A stretch of 64,000 nucleotides of DNA from Fagopyrum homotropicum (lineage: Eukaryota; Streptophyta; Magnoliopsida; Caryophyllales; Polygonaceae), in the NCBI GenBank assembly GCA_033239125.1, contig BSWB01000007.1:107390082-107454081 (forward strand), given 5' to 3'. A program made the translations under genes and the position numbers. The notes under the pieces were generated by a model. The model was not told where the DNA came from. It saw nothing but the letters and a program-made list of their open reading frames with translations, and made no database searches. Each line of letters opens with the position of its first letter. Position 1 is the first letter of the stretch. This document shows, one piece after another, positions 20,819 through 31,524 of the stretch.

Positions 20819-22508
20819 TGTTAGCATGAAATATTGTGATATTTTAGGCATGTTTTCTAAGTGTATTTCATCTATATTGGTATTAATTGATAAAGCATGG
20901 AAGCAATTGTGAGTTAGTTTATCTATTTTGTCGATATAGAGGTCTACATAAGCTTTGTGTTGATTGTAGGCAATTAAGAGCTAAAACCGGACGAATCAAG
21001 GGAGAATGGAGATAGATTGAGCATGTCCAAGGAATGAGGACATCACTAGGAGCTAAAGAAGATGCTAAGATGAAGAATGACACAAAAACAAATGAAATTA
21101 CGAGCTATGTACATTCCACGCTCTAAAGTACGACCGTATTAGAGTCCACGCTCTAATCCACGGCCGTGGAACTTTGGCAACACAAGCGTGGTGCATTCCA
21201 ACAACTTACACGGCCGTGGAGAGTTTTGACAAACTGTGATCCAACTCCACGCTCTAAATTACGGGCGTGGAACCCTTCCACGACCGTGATCTTGACGATC
21301 TTTTACGCAATATTTTAAGCCACAATCTTTTACGCACATGGGCCGAAGACGCATTTTATTTGGGCCTATATAAGGACGGAAGGAAGGAGACTCCGTCACC
21401 TCTGCTTACCCTAGTTTACGCCTTCGCTTAGACCTCCGTTGAGAGATTTGCACCGAGCCCGATTGAGATTTCCGGATTGACGGAAAGTTAGAGAAAGAGT
21501 GAAGATTTGGAAGATTGCTCGTAAGGAGATTTCATACTTTGTTCCTAGGTTTGATTAGAAGACGGATTGACATCCCGTTCTTCGTTCTTATCTAGAATAG
21601 TTACTTGTTTGTGTTTATTCCAAATCTGAGTTGCATTATCATTGATATTTGTGGATTTGAGATTGGTTTGAAAGTTATTGAAGGTTTTCAGGAGTTTTCA
21701 TCTTTCATTCTTTTAAATCTTGAATTTGATATCAATATGACTGTTGTTGGCTAAAACCCTTTAGCAATTCTAAGGTGAAGGGTTGATAGTTGTGGCTTAG
21801 ATGATGATAGATCGATCGTAAACAGATTGGACCTTGAGAGTTAGAGAGAATCGCCGACGAACCTAATCCACGGTCTGTTCTTGAGCTTCCACGGCCGTGG
21901 AACTCAAGAACTACCCGTAATTTTGTGTCAGTTACGAACCTTGCTTTTACTTTAATCCAAAGTTAAAGATTTGCTTTAACTTAGTCTTGGCTTGCCTTTT
22001 CTAGGTGGTAGTGAAGCCTCAACAACCTCTACCTCGATTTCGAGTGTCACAACCCTAATCGGTTAAGTTGGTCTTGATCCTTGGATTACAAGTTTGGGTA
22101 TTTGACGTTTATATTTACCTTTAGAATCTTTCTATACTGAAGCCTCAACAACCTTTATAGGGAGTGCCTTTGGGTGAATCATATAAGGTTTTGGAACTTC
22201 ACCGTACATTGCCTTACATTCGTATACCTTTGCATACCTCAACTCTGTCCTTATATCTTTAGTATATCTTGAATCGACTGCCACAGCTGGATTCCTGGAT
22301 CTTTAGGATTGTTGTTTTCCCAATATTTACAAAAGCTCATACATTTACTTGCTTGACGATTTATAACTGGATTTAACCCCCCCAAATCCCTGTGTTCGAT
22401 ACTCTGGAATTCTTGCTTAACTATATCGATCTGTACACTGCGGGTTCGCTTGCTTGATTTCTAGTTTTATAATTAAAGCTTATTTGCACGCACGCTAAGT
22501 GGCGAACA
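20819..22508 (+). repeat. Element B 3' LTR
   Basis: 1,690 bp, starting TGTTAGCATG and ending GTGGCGAACA. It is collinear with 9478-11153 with about 28 substitutions by eye, an extra stretch at about 21525-21538 and a longer C-run near 22378. Flanked by the second CTCGG copy. Confidence 0.96.
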
Positions 22509-22513
22509 CTCGG

Positions 22514-22542
22514 GAAGAGTAAAAGGTCTAAGTTTGGGGGAG
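22514..22542 (+). promoter_or_regulatory. Element D terminal hairpin (right arm) and polypurine tract
   Basis: Right arm GAGTAAAA (22517-22524) complements TTTTACTC at 9468-9475 on the other side of B; without B they would enclose loop GGGAA. Four bases further on is TAAGTTTGGGGGAG (22529-22542), then the candidate LTR start at 22545. The layout equals that of the B, C and E 3' ends. Confidence 0.8.
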
Positions 22543-22714
22543 TTTGATAGGTGATGGAATCACTATCATTTAGGTTAGTTTTTAGGGTCTTTTTAGCACA
22601 ATAGTGTCGTTTTATGCTACTAACTCCTTGGTCCAGAAGAAGAAGACTAAAAGAAGATAAAAGAGGAGTTATAAGCACTTGGTAGTTGAAGACCATTCAC
22701 GAAGCAAATCTTCT

Positions 22715-23145
22715 GGTTCCTCACCGCCCCCGCGGAGCATTGTCACCGCCCCAGCGGGTGACACTGCATTCCGAAACGCAGCCTACGCCTTCGCCGGCTA
22801 CCGGAACAAAGACTGTCACCGCCCCTACGCCCCTCCTTGGCACCCCTGCGGTGAATTATCCTAAAGAAGCGAAGACCGGTGCCCCTGCGCCTCTGCCTGC
22901 GTCTCACCCTGCGAAGCTGTGAAGCCAAAGAGTCAGTGTCACCGCCCTTGCGTTGACACTAGGCCGCCCCTGCGGCTCGACATCAGAAGCGACAGAAAGA
23001 TGAAGAGTCAGGTGTTTGAAGAACATTAAAGATCTGCCCCTGCGGAATTACCAGGCCGCCCCTGCGGCCACGAAGAAATTCAAGCGTTTTTGCGTAAACC
23101 ACCCCTGCGGTCCTGAAGGCCGCCCCTGCGGTTCGACGACAGAGA
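22715..23145 (+). repeat. CCGCCCCTGCGG motif cluster in the D LTR
   Basis: At least ten full or partial copies of an inverted-repeat motif with arms CCGC and GCGG around CCCT, for example near 22970, 23053, 23120, plus variants CACCGCCCCAGCGGG and ACCCCTGCGGT. The stretch is strikingly GC-rich against AT-rich surroundings and takes the U3 position that CCACGGCCGTGG occupies in family I. Confidence 0.85.
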
Positions 23146-23230
23146 CTTTACTCCGGCTGTTTGCACCACCTTTATGGCATTAAAGGTGACTGTTTTGGCC
23201 GGTCATTTACTCCCATTTAGTGCCATTTGT

Positions 23231-23241
23231 AGTATAAATAG
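23231..23241 (+). promoter_or_regulatory. TATA box of the D LTR
   Basis: AGTATAAATAG lies about 85 bp downstream of the GC-rich motif cluster, the same arrangement as in the other LTRs. Confidence 0.65.
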
Positions 23242-24057
23242 ACCCATGGATGATTGCTAGAATCATCCACCATTTTCCCATTATTATTCTCCCTTTCTCT
23301 TGCTTCCTTTGTAATGAGCTTTTAGTTTCCTTGCTACATTGGGTTGGTTTGACGCTGCATTATTACTTTGGTTGTAAGTGCCTTTCTAATATAATTTTTA
23401 TTCAGTAATGCTTTGTGTTTCTTAACCTTTATTTGTCTAATTGCATGTTTTATTATCACTTAAGATTGATCACCTTAGGTTCTAAAGTATATGCAAAGAA
23501 CTAGGATTAATGGATTCCGGGTTCGGGTCTTTAATCTAGTAGTACCCTTTGAGTAATAACGGGTTGTAATTGCTTAAAGGAAAAAGAACACAAATATGAA
23601 GATTAGTTTAATGGTTTTAAGCTTATCGTTATATCCCTTAGTCTTTGTTTGAAAGTTGTGATTTGTTCTTTTAGGTTTACGGAACACTAAACTTGTTAAG
23701 TTGTGTTGATGCCGGTTGGCTCAACACATACATATGATCAAGACGGGAACATTATTTGAAAACTTGAAAAAAGGAACTCACCAAAGTAGTAATCGCATGC
23801 TAAGAATCAACCTAGTGTAGATTCACTCATCATCATCATATTCACTTTATTACTTGCTTTCTAGTTTTCTGTGCATCAATTCATCCAAACCCCCCCCCCT
23901 TTTACTTTGTTCTATAATCAATAATTAAATTTATTAAAAATATCACCAAACTCTCTTGAGTTCGTCCCTTACTTAACCGCTAGACTTGTTCTAGTGTTAA
24001 GTTGGGATTTATTTTGATAAGATAAAAACGACCTAAGGAAAAGCATCTTGTCATTAT

Positions 24058-25100
24058 GCGTACTCGTGCAATAGCAATTTCAAGATAGGTGACCTCTTGG
24101 AAAGTTTCGATGCTAGCATGGTTGGCATATAGACAATGTCCCTAAGACCTCGGGTCAAGGACTCACAAAAAATATTAGGGGTATCGAATCTTTATAACAT
24201 GAACACCTTCAAGGAATTGTCACTTCACTCTATTCTTTATAATTTGTACTTGTTCGTGAATCATAACACTTTGATCTTTGTAGGACTTGCTTTCCCTTTA
24301 ATGAATATGCTTTTCTTCACTTTTGAACCAATCACTATTTATTTGTTGATGCATATTTGGTGGTAACTTTTATTCTCTCCACCAAACACAACAAATATCA
24401 TCAATAATGGGAATATGCATCCGAACTCGCGCATTTACTTCTTGAAATAACTTTCAGACTTCAAGGAACACCTTATACTTGATTTCTTCATTATCTTCTT
24501 TCAACACAACCCCGTATAGTGTCAAAGGAGGCTATTAGCAACTGTGAGATATTTTTGAGGAGCACCAAAGAAGGGAAAATAAAGGCAAGAAATGGCTAAT
24601 AGAAAGGAAACATATATAAAGGTAAAGATCACATATGCTTATCAAATAGGGCCTCAATCATTTAAATATCAAACATATATAATCAAATGAACATGTAGGT
24701 TTGAAGGAGGGTCAACCACAAGTTTTTAAAAAACTAAACATGTTGGAGATCTCACAAATATGAAAAAGAAAGGACACATAAAAAATGCATGTCCGTAGGC
24801 TTGAGTGCTTACAATGTTATGTTTGGGTAACATTATCATCAATAATGATTCAAAAGCTCATGTGCATAAACGATAGCAAGAAGTAGTAATCCAAAGTATT
24901 GTTGTCCACTACAGTGTAATAGCATGACATATTCAATTTCTAGAAGTAAGAATGATGATAATCAACACAAACTATGCTAAATGCGATATTTTGTGTTTTT
25001 TATGAATGCATGTGGAAAGCTAAAAGACATAAGAAAAAAGTAAAAGGCATAAAAATTATGTGACAAGAAAGGGAAACATGGAATGTGAATGTGAGTAAAG
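24058..25100. other. Unclassified spacer between D and relict G
   Basis: AT-rich with no recognisable coding region. It probably includes the end of the D LTR or its flank and the decayed 3' UTR of relict G read on the minus strand. An inverted repeat AATGTTA/TAACATT occurs near 24810-24835. No LTR boundary could be placed. Confidence 0.5.
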
Positions 25101-25136
25101 CACCTCATACCAAAACTACACATCGTTCTCGATGTG
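25101..25136 (-). promoter_or_regulatory. Hairpin and purine-rich tail of relict G
   Basis: Minus strand: arms CACATCG and CGATGTG around loop AGAA, then TAGTTTTGGTATGAGGTG. It resembles the hairpin plus AAGTATGGGG module of B, C, D and E, with another stem sequence. Confidence 0.6.
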
Positions 25137-25934
25137 AAAAAGAAAGTAAAGAAAAGAAGAAACTCACAAAGCAATGCAATGCATATGGTGATAACAAAGG
25201 AAAGGTGGTAGAAGGTGTAATTTTGTGGAAGAGTTTTTGAAGTCCATAGTGTGTAACCCAAGAATCTTAGAATATCCCTACATAAAACATAAACAATAGC
25301 TATCTTCCTAGAAAAGGAAATAATAGAAGCAAATTGCAAAAAGGGAAAAAGAGAAAGAAAGTTCAAACTCATGGGTTACCTCCTATGTAAGGTTTGTTTT
25401 TGGTCATTAGATCGAACCATGTGGATTACTCCAGAGGGAATCCTTCATCACCGGGGATGGAGGTGTAGACAAGGTGTGTATCGGGGGAGCGAGGGATGTG
25501 GGTGAAGATGAACAAGAATCTCTTGTGACGTTGGGGCGGATGAACGTTGTTCTATAGGTGGACGTGAAAGGGTACGTATTTTTGGTGAAAAGTGAGGGGG
25601 AAAGAGTTATTTTGCTATTTACAAATGGTGTAAGTGAAAAGTGGCATTGAGAAGTGATGGATTTTGTGGAGGAAGAGGAGTTGTCATTACTATAGTTGGT
25701 AGTTTATGAAGGAGGTGGTGATGAAGGTGAGGAAGCATTGAAAAGGGGTGATGGTGTAGGTGAGGAATGTGGGAAAATAAGAATTTTGGCTTTTGGAAAG
25801 TTACGTACGGAATTTCTGATTCAATTTTCTAGAAGGGTGCTACGGTCTTCATACAGTCATGATCTTGTCATAAGGTGACCGTGAGGACTTGATGTGGCTT
25901 GATGGTTTTGGAATCACCGATCTCTACGGCCAAG

Positions 25935-26085
25935 GTGGTGGGTGATACGGCCGTAGGGCTCCCATAAGAGGTTGTAAGGTGGATGTAAGAATTAAAACCT
26001 TGACTACGACTTTCATATTAATTTTGGACAAATTATTGGCTGAAAATGATTCGTCCATGTTACGGCCGTAAGGCTACTCGTATGG
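25935..26085 (-). repeat. TACGGCCGTA motif copies in the G linker
   Basis: GATACGGCCGTAGGG (about 25950) and GTTACGGCCGTAAGG (about 26062) are palindromes in the stretch downstream of the decayed protease, equivalent to the pro-RT linker where the other families keep their motif clusters. Related half sites (TACGGCC, GGCTGTAAG) are scattered nearby. Confidence 0.55.
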
Positions 26086-26603
26086 TTGTAGTATGGTGGA
26101 CGCAAGGTGGCTGTAAGTGGTGTTGTTCAACTCCTCATCGGATTTTTAAGGGACGGACTCTAGATCATCCAATTTTTCGATAGCATCCTCCAACATAGTA
26201 TCCAAGTGTTCAAGGTAATCAATAACCTCGGGTCGGGAGTCTTCAAGCGCAACAACTTAAAGTTTGAGGGATTCATTGCTATCATTAAGTTCTCTCAGTT
26301 CTCGTTCCAATATGGAGTTACTTTCCATAAGATCTTTCATAGTTTCTTTGAGCTCCAAAATGGTGGTTTTCATCTCCATCTGCCCTCTTAGAACCTTTCA
26401 TCATCATTTCAGGGACAATAACATGTGGAGTTCCCTTCAAAGTAAAAACATCGAAAGATGGGTTATCCGCAATGATCATACAATCATCATTCATAACAAC
26501 GTTTGTTATAACACTTGTATCATCGTGAGGTAAGGAATATTTAGGGAAGTTGATAAGAGTAAAATTCGCTATTTCTTCATCAAATCGTAAGATGATGAAT
26601 CCC

Positions 26604-26947
26604 TCTCAAGCACAGATGAGAGGTCCAATGGAGACAAGTAAGGGATGACCGATGGTCACAGGGATGTCAGTACTTGCATCAACATCAACAACTAAAAAGT
26701 CTACGAGCATCTCATACTTTTCAATCCTTACAACAATGATCTTCAAGCATGCTAGTAAGTCTAATAACAACTTGTCGGCCAAAGTCAACGTGAAATTCAC
26801 TAGTGATAGTTATTTAGTGAGATAAAACTTACACTAGCTCCTAAATCACATACAAGAATGCTTTTTTCCACCAAAGGTGAAAACAATACAAAAGCTTCTC
26901 GGATCTCCCTTATTGGGTGGTATCTTTGTATTGAGTATGTCATTACA
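26604..26947 (-). pseudogene. Relict G aspartic protease fragment
   Basis: Minus strand. The frame just inside the 26947 end reads KIPPNKGDPRSFC, matching the PPKLKDPGSFC block before the protease of A and B. CDLGAS follows (about 26846-26860). After a frame change come VDFLVVDVDAS and DIPVTIGHPLL, equivalent to VDFVVLDIPAD and PIILGRPFL. It has several frame breaks and is cut by the chromovirus LTR at 26948. Too decayed to place more precisely than Athila/Tat. Confidence 0.75.
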
Positions 26948-28534
26948 TGTAACACCCCAAATCCGAAGGATTCGGAGCGCTACTGGGCTAGGATCTCACA
27001 GTGGATCCTGACCCTAGCGTGACCACAAGTTCACTGGAACTTATAACAAGGCACAAATAGATATAAAACCAAATACATAAAACTGTATAAATATATATAT
27101 CCAAAAAGTATACAAAACACAACCGAGTACAAAACGGAAATACATATCTAGAGGTGTACAAAACATCCCAACAACCCACGCCCAACCTAGTGTACGGAAG
27201 CCCTCGGCTGATCACTCATCTGGCTCACTCTTAGTCTTCCTATCTTGCAGAATAACTACAACATAGTATAAAACCATTAGCTAAAAGATCATAAATAAGA
27301 ATAACAGTAATAGCAGATACCAACACATCAACACAACACAATATGCAATGTCACGCACATATCCTTTTATTATCTTCATTACGTTATACCATTACAAATT
27401 CAACTTATTTTGTAACACGAGAATCTCCCGAAACTCGCCTCCGCTTCCGTCTGCCGCCAAGAATAGATCAGTATTATCCGTTACATGTGGGCCTGGGTCG
27501 CAAGAGCACCCCCTAGTCACCTGTAGAACCGGACAAGTGGTCACGACCCGTTATAATACACTAGGGCCATTTAAATATACACATATGGTCGTCCTAGTCC
27601 GGTTTAGATTATAAATGTAGCATTCATATGTACAAACACCACTATCACAATCATTCAGATCCATAATCACTAACGAAGTAAGTCCCATGGACTCACCTGT
27701 CCCGACGTAAACGTGTATCCAAGTAACAATTTCCCCTCGAGGAAACGATCAGTGCCTGCATTAGCAAGGCACCCACAAGTATCAATCCATAAACTCAACA
27801 TCTCACAATTCCTCAAACCACTCAAGATATCATCTAATCAACATTCCTCAATCTCAATTTTAATCCTAATTTAATACATTAAACTTTAATTAATTAAATT
27901 AATTTTCATCAGAATAACATTTTGCCCGCAGGCAATTTCTGAACTCCCTGTCATCAGATTTCATCAAAAAAACAACCCATAATCACTATGATAATATAAC
28001 GAGCATAATGGAATTTCCAATTATCCATTTTGACAAAACTAAGGTCAATTTAGGCCAAATCGCAATACAAAAAAGGAATAAATTCATAACTTATTCGTTA
28101 CTAACCCGATTGATGATCTGAAAGAAGATTCGGAATCACAACGACGCAGGCAACGCTCGGATAGCATCAAACTTACAGGAATCGGAGTGGCGGCACCGAC
28201 CTAGTGAAATATATGCTCGACCAGGCCTCTAGTTGCTCGGAAACAGAGAAACTAGGTTCCAAAATGAAGAGAATGAAGAGAGGAATCCAAAAACTCAAAC
28301 GGATTTGAAATCGGATTAGAAACGGAGTGTAGATATGAGTTTGAAGGTTGAGAGAAATCACAGCTTTGACGAGGAATCATGAAAGGAAATGAATTAATAA
28401 ATGATTTTCCGCTAATTATAGCGAAGACGATAATTATCTTTTAACCGATTCAAAGGTGGGTTGAACCCCCTTCTCCAAACTTCTCGAAATTGGAATAATA
28501 AATCTTTAATATTGTTGGGATAATTATTCCGCAA

Positions 28535-30272
28535 TGATAGCATGAACTATAGTCTATATTTTGGGGTTTGTTTGGACGTTTTATCTTCAATAAACTGCAT
28601 GTTAGCATGTATAATATGTGATCATATTACCATTTCATCTACCTTTGCGGGAATCGAGGTCTACACCTAGTTTTGCTGTAATTGTAGGTAAAATGGCACG
28701 TTTTGCATCAAAAAGGAACAAAAGGAGCTATGGAGTCATTGGAGCTACATTGAGGAGCATAAGGAACCATCCAGGAAGCATAGCCATGGATTAAGATTCA
28801 CTTTGGACCAGTTTTGAGAGATTTCACATTCAGTTATGACTCACCTCGGTTGACCAGAGATTCATCTCGACCGAGGTGATCCAAAGACGCCGACTCGACC
28901 GAGGCGAATACCTAGGACGCGGCGAGAATATTTTATTCTTGGCTGAGATCTTTTATCTTTGGAAGGTGATCTTATATTTTTGGGCTTGGAAGGAAGAAGA
29001 TCTTATATTTTACCTATTTTTATGGGAAAAGATCTTTCTAAGATATTTTATCTTTGGAGAGTAATTTTCCTATAAAGAGGGTTGGATTTCCACAAATCCA
29101 ACATCATGCTATACCATCGATCAGGGTTTATAGCACGCAGCAGCCATACTCCAGTTGGGAGTTTTGAAGAACCTTTTTGAAGGTTGAAGGAAGATTGAAG
29201 ATCATAGCTTTTATAGCTTTTTGGAGGGTTTTGTAAGATTGTCTTTCATTCCCTTCCTTGTTGTCTTGTCTTGTTGGATTGCTATCCAAGGAACGCTTTT
29301 GTTGTGATATTTGATTCAGTTATTGAAGTCTTTTCATTAAATTCTTCTTGTTCAAATATTCACCTTCTTCCCATATATTTGATTAATACTTTTATGATGA
29401 TGAGTGGCTAATTTCCTTGTGTGATTCTAGGGTGATTGGCTGAAGGTTGTGGGAAAAACAATGATAGAATAATCTTAGATCCAGTAGGGCCCTGAAAGTT
29501 CGAGTCTTTAACCGTAACCCTAAGCATCTCGCTCAGTCGATGAACATCTCGGCCGGGGTGGAATTTGGCTAACCGAGCTGACTTATCTGATCCTAAACTG
29601 AGAGTTAAGTGTTAGAGTTTGCCAAATCCTATTCTTATTACACCTTTCCTGGTTCAAAGCAAGCTTAGGATGAGACTTACACGGTAATTCCTTGGTTTGT
29701 GTACCAACGATCATAAGTGTAGGTAATAAAGGTTTATCCTTTATTGTGGTTTGAGTGTGCTTCCATCCCATCTTTGTGAGTTAGCCTGAGACTTACCCGG
29801 TAAAGGTTGATTCTATTCCCTTAGATGGTGTGTTAGTTTGAGGTTTTAGTTCTTTATCTTGATTCCTTGAGACTTACCCGGTAATAGGAGTTACGGTTTT
29901 GGATTAGTGAGTAGTGAGACTTACCCGGTGATCTACTCCACTTTAGTAACACCTTCCCCTTGCAAAAATCTTAGCTTTGTCCGCTTATCTTTAGATCTTG
30001 AGTTGGAACCACAACTAGACGCTTTAATCCCTAGAATTGCATGTTTGCGTTATTGACTTCTTATTCATCTTTGATTGTGTTAATTGCTCTTGTGGTTAGT
30101 ATTCACGAAGCTTACCGTTATTGACTTTGTTTCACTGAGTCCCTGTGATCGACCCCTGGAATTTCTTGCTTTTTACTACGATTGACCCGTACACTGCGGG
30201 TTCGCATCCTTGTTTTAAGCTTAAGTCTAGGGTTATAAATTTAAAGCTTGCACACACCGTTTGGAGCGAACA
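28535..30272 (+). repeat. Solo LTR of family II
   Basis: 1,738 bp, TGATAGCATGAAC...GGAGCGAACA, flanked by the perfect 5-bp duplication CGCAA (28530-28534 and 30273-30277). It is homologous in reverse orientation to both LTRs of element E (1,777 bp each). The internal region is gone, the usual product of recombination between the two LTRs of one insertion. It has CCTCGGTCGAGG-type motifs (about 28840-28910 and 29530-29560), a TATA box (TATAAAGAGG, 29071) and four copies of GAGACTTACCCGGTAA or close variants (29672-29930). Confidence 0.95.
29071..29080 (+). promoter_or_regulatory. TATA box of the family II solo LTR
   Basis: CCTATAAAGAGGG lies about 160 bp after the CCTCGGTCGAGG cluster. The E LTRs have TATAAAAAGGG at the equivalent place. 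A solo LTR can still act as a promoter. Confidence 0.6.
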
Positions 30273-30662
30273 CGCAACTGCCTCGGTAAACGCGTATTTC
30301 TAAGCTGTCTTTCTTAGCCGCTAAGAAATGAAATAGCGACTCTTTTGGCCGTCTTGCATTTCCATGTTATATCATATCTAGGACATGTGCGATGTCCTGA
30401 TCATTTCTGTCAACTGCATTTTTATTAATTGAAACTCCCAAATGCTCCAAATAACACCGGAGGGTAAAAATAATTACATGGGTGAAAAAGTGAAAAATTT
30501 CCCCATAAGTTCAAAATTACGTTAGGAACATAATGTGGGACTCATACTCATCACTTACGGAATCTTCGCGAGTTATGTGTCAATTACTACCAATGATTAA
30601 ATTAATCAGCATTAATTAGAATTCGAAAATCTTAGCTCTTACATCACACACCCCATAAAAAA

Positions 30663-31290
30663 AGTTTTGTCCCGAAAGTTGAACAATTCTCAAATCCTCT
30701 CGGTCCCACACGCAGAGGTATAAAGACTTTTCTATCGGAGGCATCACATCTCCATTCAAAGGTATCAACCTATATCACTCTATCACCTCAAAACACAGCA
30801 TGGAGGAATCATCTACTCCAGCTACATGATCACTACACTATTCAATCGCATAGAGGAAATCCATCACTAGCCAACCCATAACCACATCATAATGGCATGG
30901 AGGAAAACCATCTCCAACCAAACCGCCCTCATAACGCAAGGGCATGGGGGGAAAACCATGTCCATCAAACTATAACCACAACATTAGCATCGAGGAAGAA
31001 CATCTCCAGCAACATCATAATATCACATCTCGAATCATGAAGTAAAATCATCTCCAACTATCCTAAACTCGCTCTATAGCATGGAGGTAGAACCATCTCC
31101 AACTATAACCGCAAATCGTGCTAGCACAACAAGATCTACTAAGATCACACATCACAGTCTAGCACGACAATAAAAACACATATCGAATCACATAATCACA
31201 TAAGCACATAAGTTTCACAACAACTATCAAAATTCTCTCTCGTCAATCTCGTAAGGGCACTTATTCCTCCATAACACTCTAGGTAGCTCC
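30663..31290 (-). other. Chromovirus 3' UTR with short degenerate repeats
   Basis: From about 30795 to 31120 a 50-60 bp unit recurs about six times in imperfect form on the plus strand, with core GCATGGAGGAARAACCATCT followed by CCAACTATAACC-like sequence. No coding region. The part from about 30984 to 31290 was carried into the downstream tandem array. Confidence 0.65.
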
Positions 31291-31305
31291 TCTAGATACT
31301 ACTCT

Positions 31306-31524
31306 TCATCTTCCATATGGCCACATTGACCATCCATCGAAACCACTGAATTCTCGCCCCCGGAACGTCCTTCGAGCATAATCATCTAATATCTTCTCTA
31401 GGACCGCTATTGGATGCTCAACAAACATGTGGTCCACCTCAACCACTAAATCCTTATAACTGGTAATTTTCCTCGAATCTAGTGTATATTCCTCCAGCTG
31501 AGACACATGAAAATGGGTAAACAC
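31306..31524 (-). pseudogene. Chromovirus pol C-terminal fragment
   Basis: Minus strand, cut at 31524 by the F LTR. It reads from about FTHFHVSQLEEYTLDSRKI through SYKDLVVEVDHMFVEHPIAVLEKILDD to a stop at 31306. This matches the end of chromoviral integrase (vFHVSQL, then an acidic linker and the VLE/ILDR-type strand), but the chromodomain that should follow is degenerate or absent. Similar copies recur at 59661-59461, about 56900-56700 and 62260-62050 as part of the array units. Confidence 0.75.

Larger units (their letters stand above)
9478..22508 (+). mobile_element. Element B: structurally complete Athila-like retrotransposon, family I
   Basis: It has a 5' LTR, a mutated PBS, gag, a continuous protease-RT-RNase H-integrase frame, ORF3, a purine tract and a 3' LTR. 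The target duplication CTCGG (9473-9477 and 22509-22513) is perfect. Total length is 13,031 bp. The LTRs differ by about 28 substitutions plus a 14-base stretch at 21525-21538 present only in the 3' copy and a C-run difference, counted by eye, so the insertion is fairly recent. Two nonsense codons in gag and a rearranged ORF3 make this copy non-autonomous, although pol is open. It inserted into the terminal hairpin loop of element D. Confidence 0.97.
7909..24057 (+). mobile_element. Element D: 3' half of a family III Athila-like element, split by B
   Basis: The left part is 7909-9477 and the right part 22514 to about 24057, separated by element B and its duplicated CTCGG. It contains the C-terminal part of an ORF3-like reading frame, a 3' UTR with an internal hairpin and purine tract, a terminal hairpin and purine tract, and a candidate 3' LTR starting TGATAGGTGATGG at 22545. 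Everything upstream (5' LTR, gag, pol) is missing; the left edge is the LTR of element A. The right boundary is uncertain because the LTR end was not identified. The LTR differs from families I and II, so D is called family III here. Confidence 0.75.
22545..24057 (+). repeat. Candidate 3' LTR of element D (end uncertain)
   Basis: It begins TGATAGGTGATGG right after a purine tract. It contains a GC-rich repeat cluster (22715-23145), a TATA box and a long AT-rich downstream part with TTTCTAGTTTTCTGTGC and a run of nine C. The end is set near the CTTGTCA at 24057 only because LTRs end in CA; no second LTR or target duplication is available to confirm it. Confidence 0.55.
25101..26947 (-). mobile_element. 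Relict G: degenerate Athila/Tat-like element fragment
   Basis: On the minus strand it runs from a decayed protease (26947-26604) through a linker containing palindromic TTACGGCCGTAA-type motifs (about 25940-26080) to a post-pol signature GGAGGTAACCCATG (about 25374-25390) and a hairpin with a purine-rich tail (25136-25101). RT, RNase H, integrase and any ORF3 are missing. The order matches the other elements with a large internal deletion. Its upstream end is cut by the chromovirus LTR at 26948. Confidence 0.65.
26948..30651 (-). repeat. Chromovirus 3' LTR, split by a solo LTR
   Basis: Plus-strand ends are TGTAACACCCC at 26948 and GCTCTTACA at 30651. Subtracting the inserted 28535-30272 and one CGCAA copy leaves about 1.96 kb. 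It contains no coding sequence. The two sides rejoin cleanly at the TSD, which supports a single original LTR. Confidence 0.7.
26948..31524 (-). mobile_element. Chromovirus (Tekay/Del-like) 3' part, interrupted
   Basis: Minus-strand order: pol C-terminus (31524-31306), 3' UTR (to 30663), a short purine-rich end (TTTTTTTATGGGGTGTGTGA) and an LTR starting TGTAAGAGC at 30651 and ending GGGGTGTTACA at 26948. The LTR is interrupted by a family II solo LTR (28535-30272). The 5' portion is missing: the F array begins at 31525, inside pol. The lineage call rests on the FHVSQL...Y-type C-terminus and the GTGTTACA LTR end typical of chromoviruses. Confidence 0.75.

Noticed and set aside
24977..25372. 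131-codon Phe/Leu-rich frame resembling a membrane protein
   Set aside because: It lies over the decayed 3' UTR of relict G, including the hairpin; its hydrophobic composition follows from T-rich DNA.
26948..30651. Two separate solo LTRs side by side
   Set aside because: The TGTAAC...CTTACA ends belong together once 28535-30272 with its CGCAA duplication is removed; only the inner one is a solo LTR in its own right.
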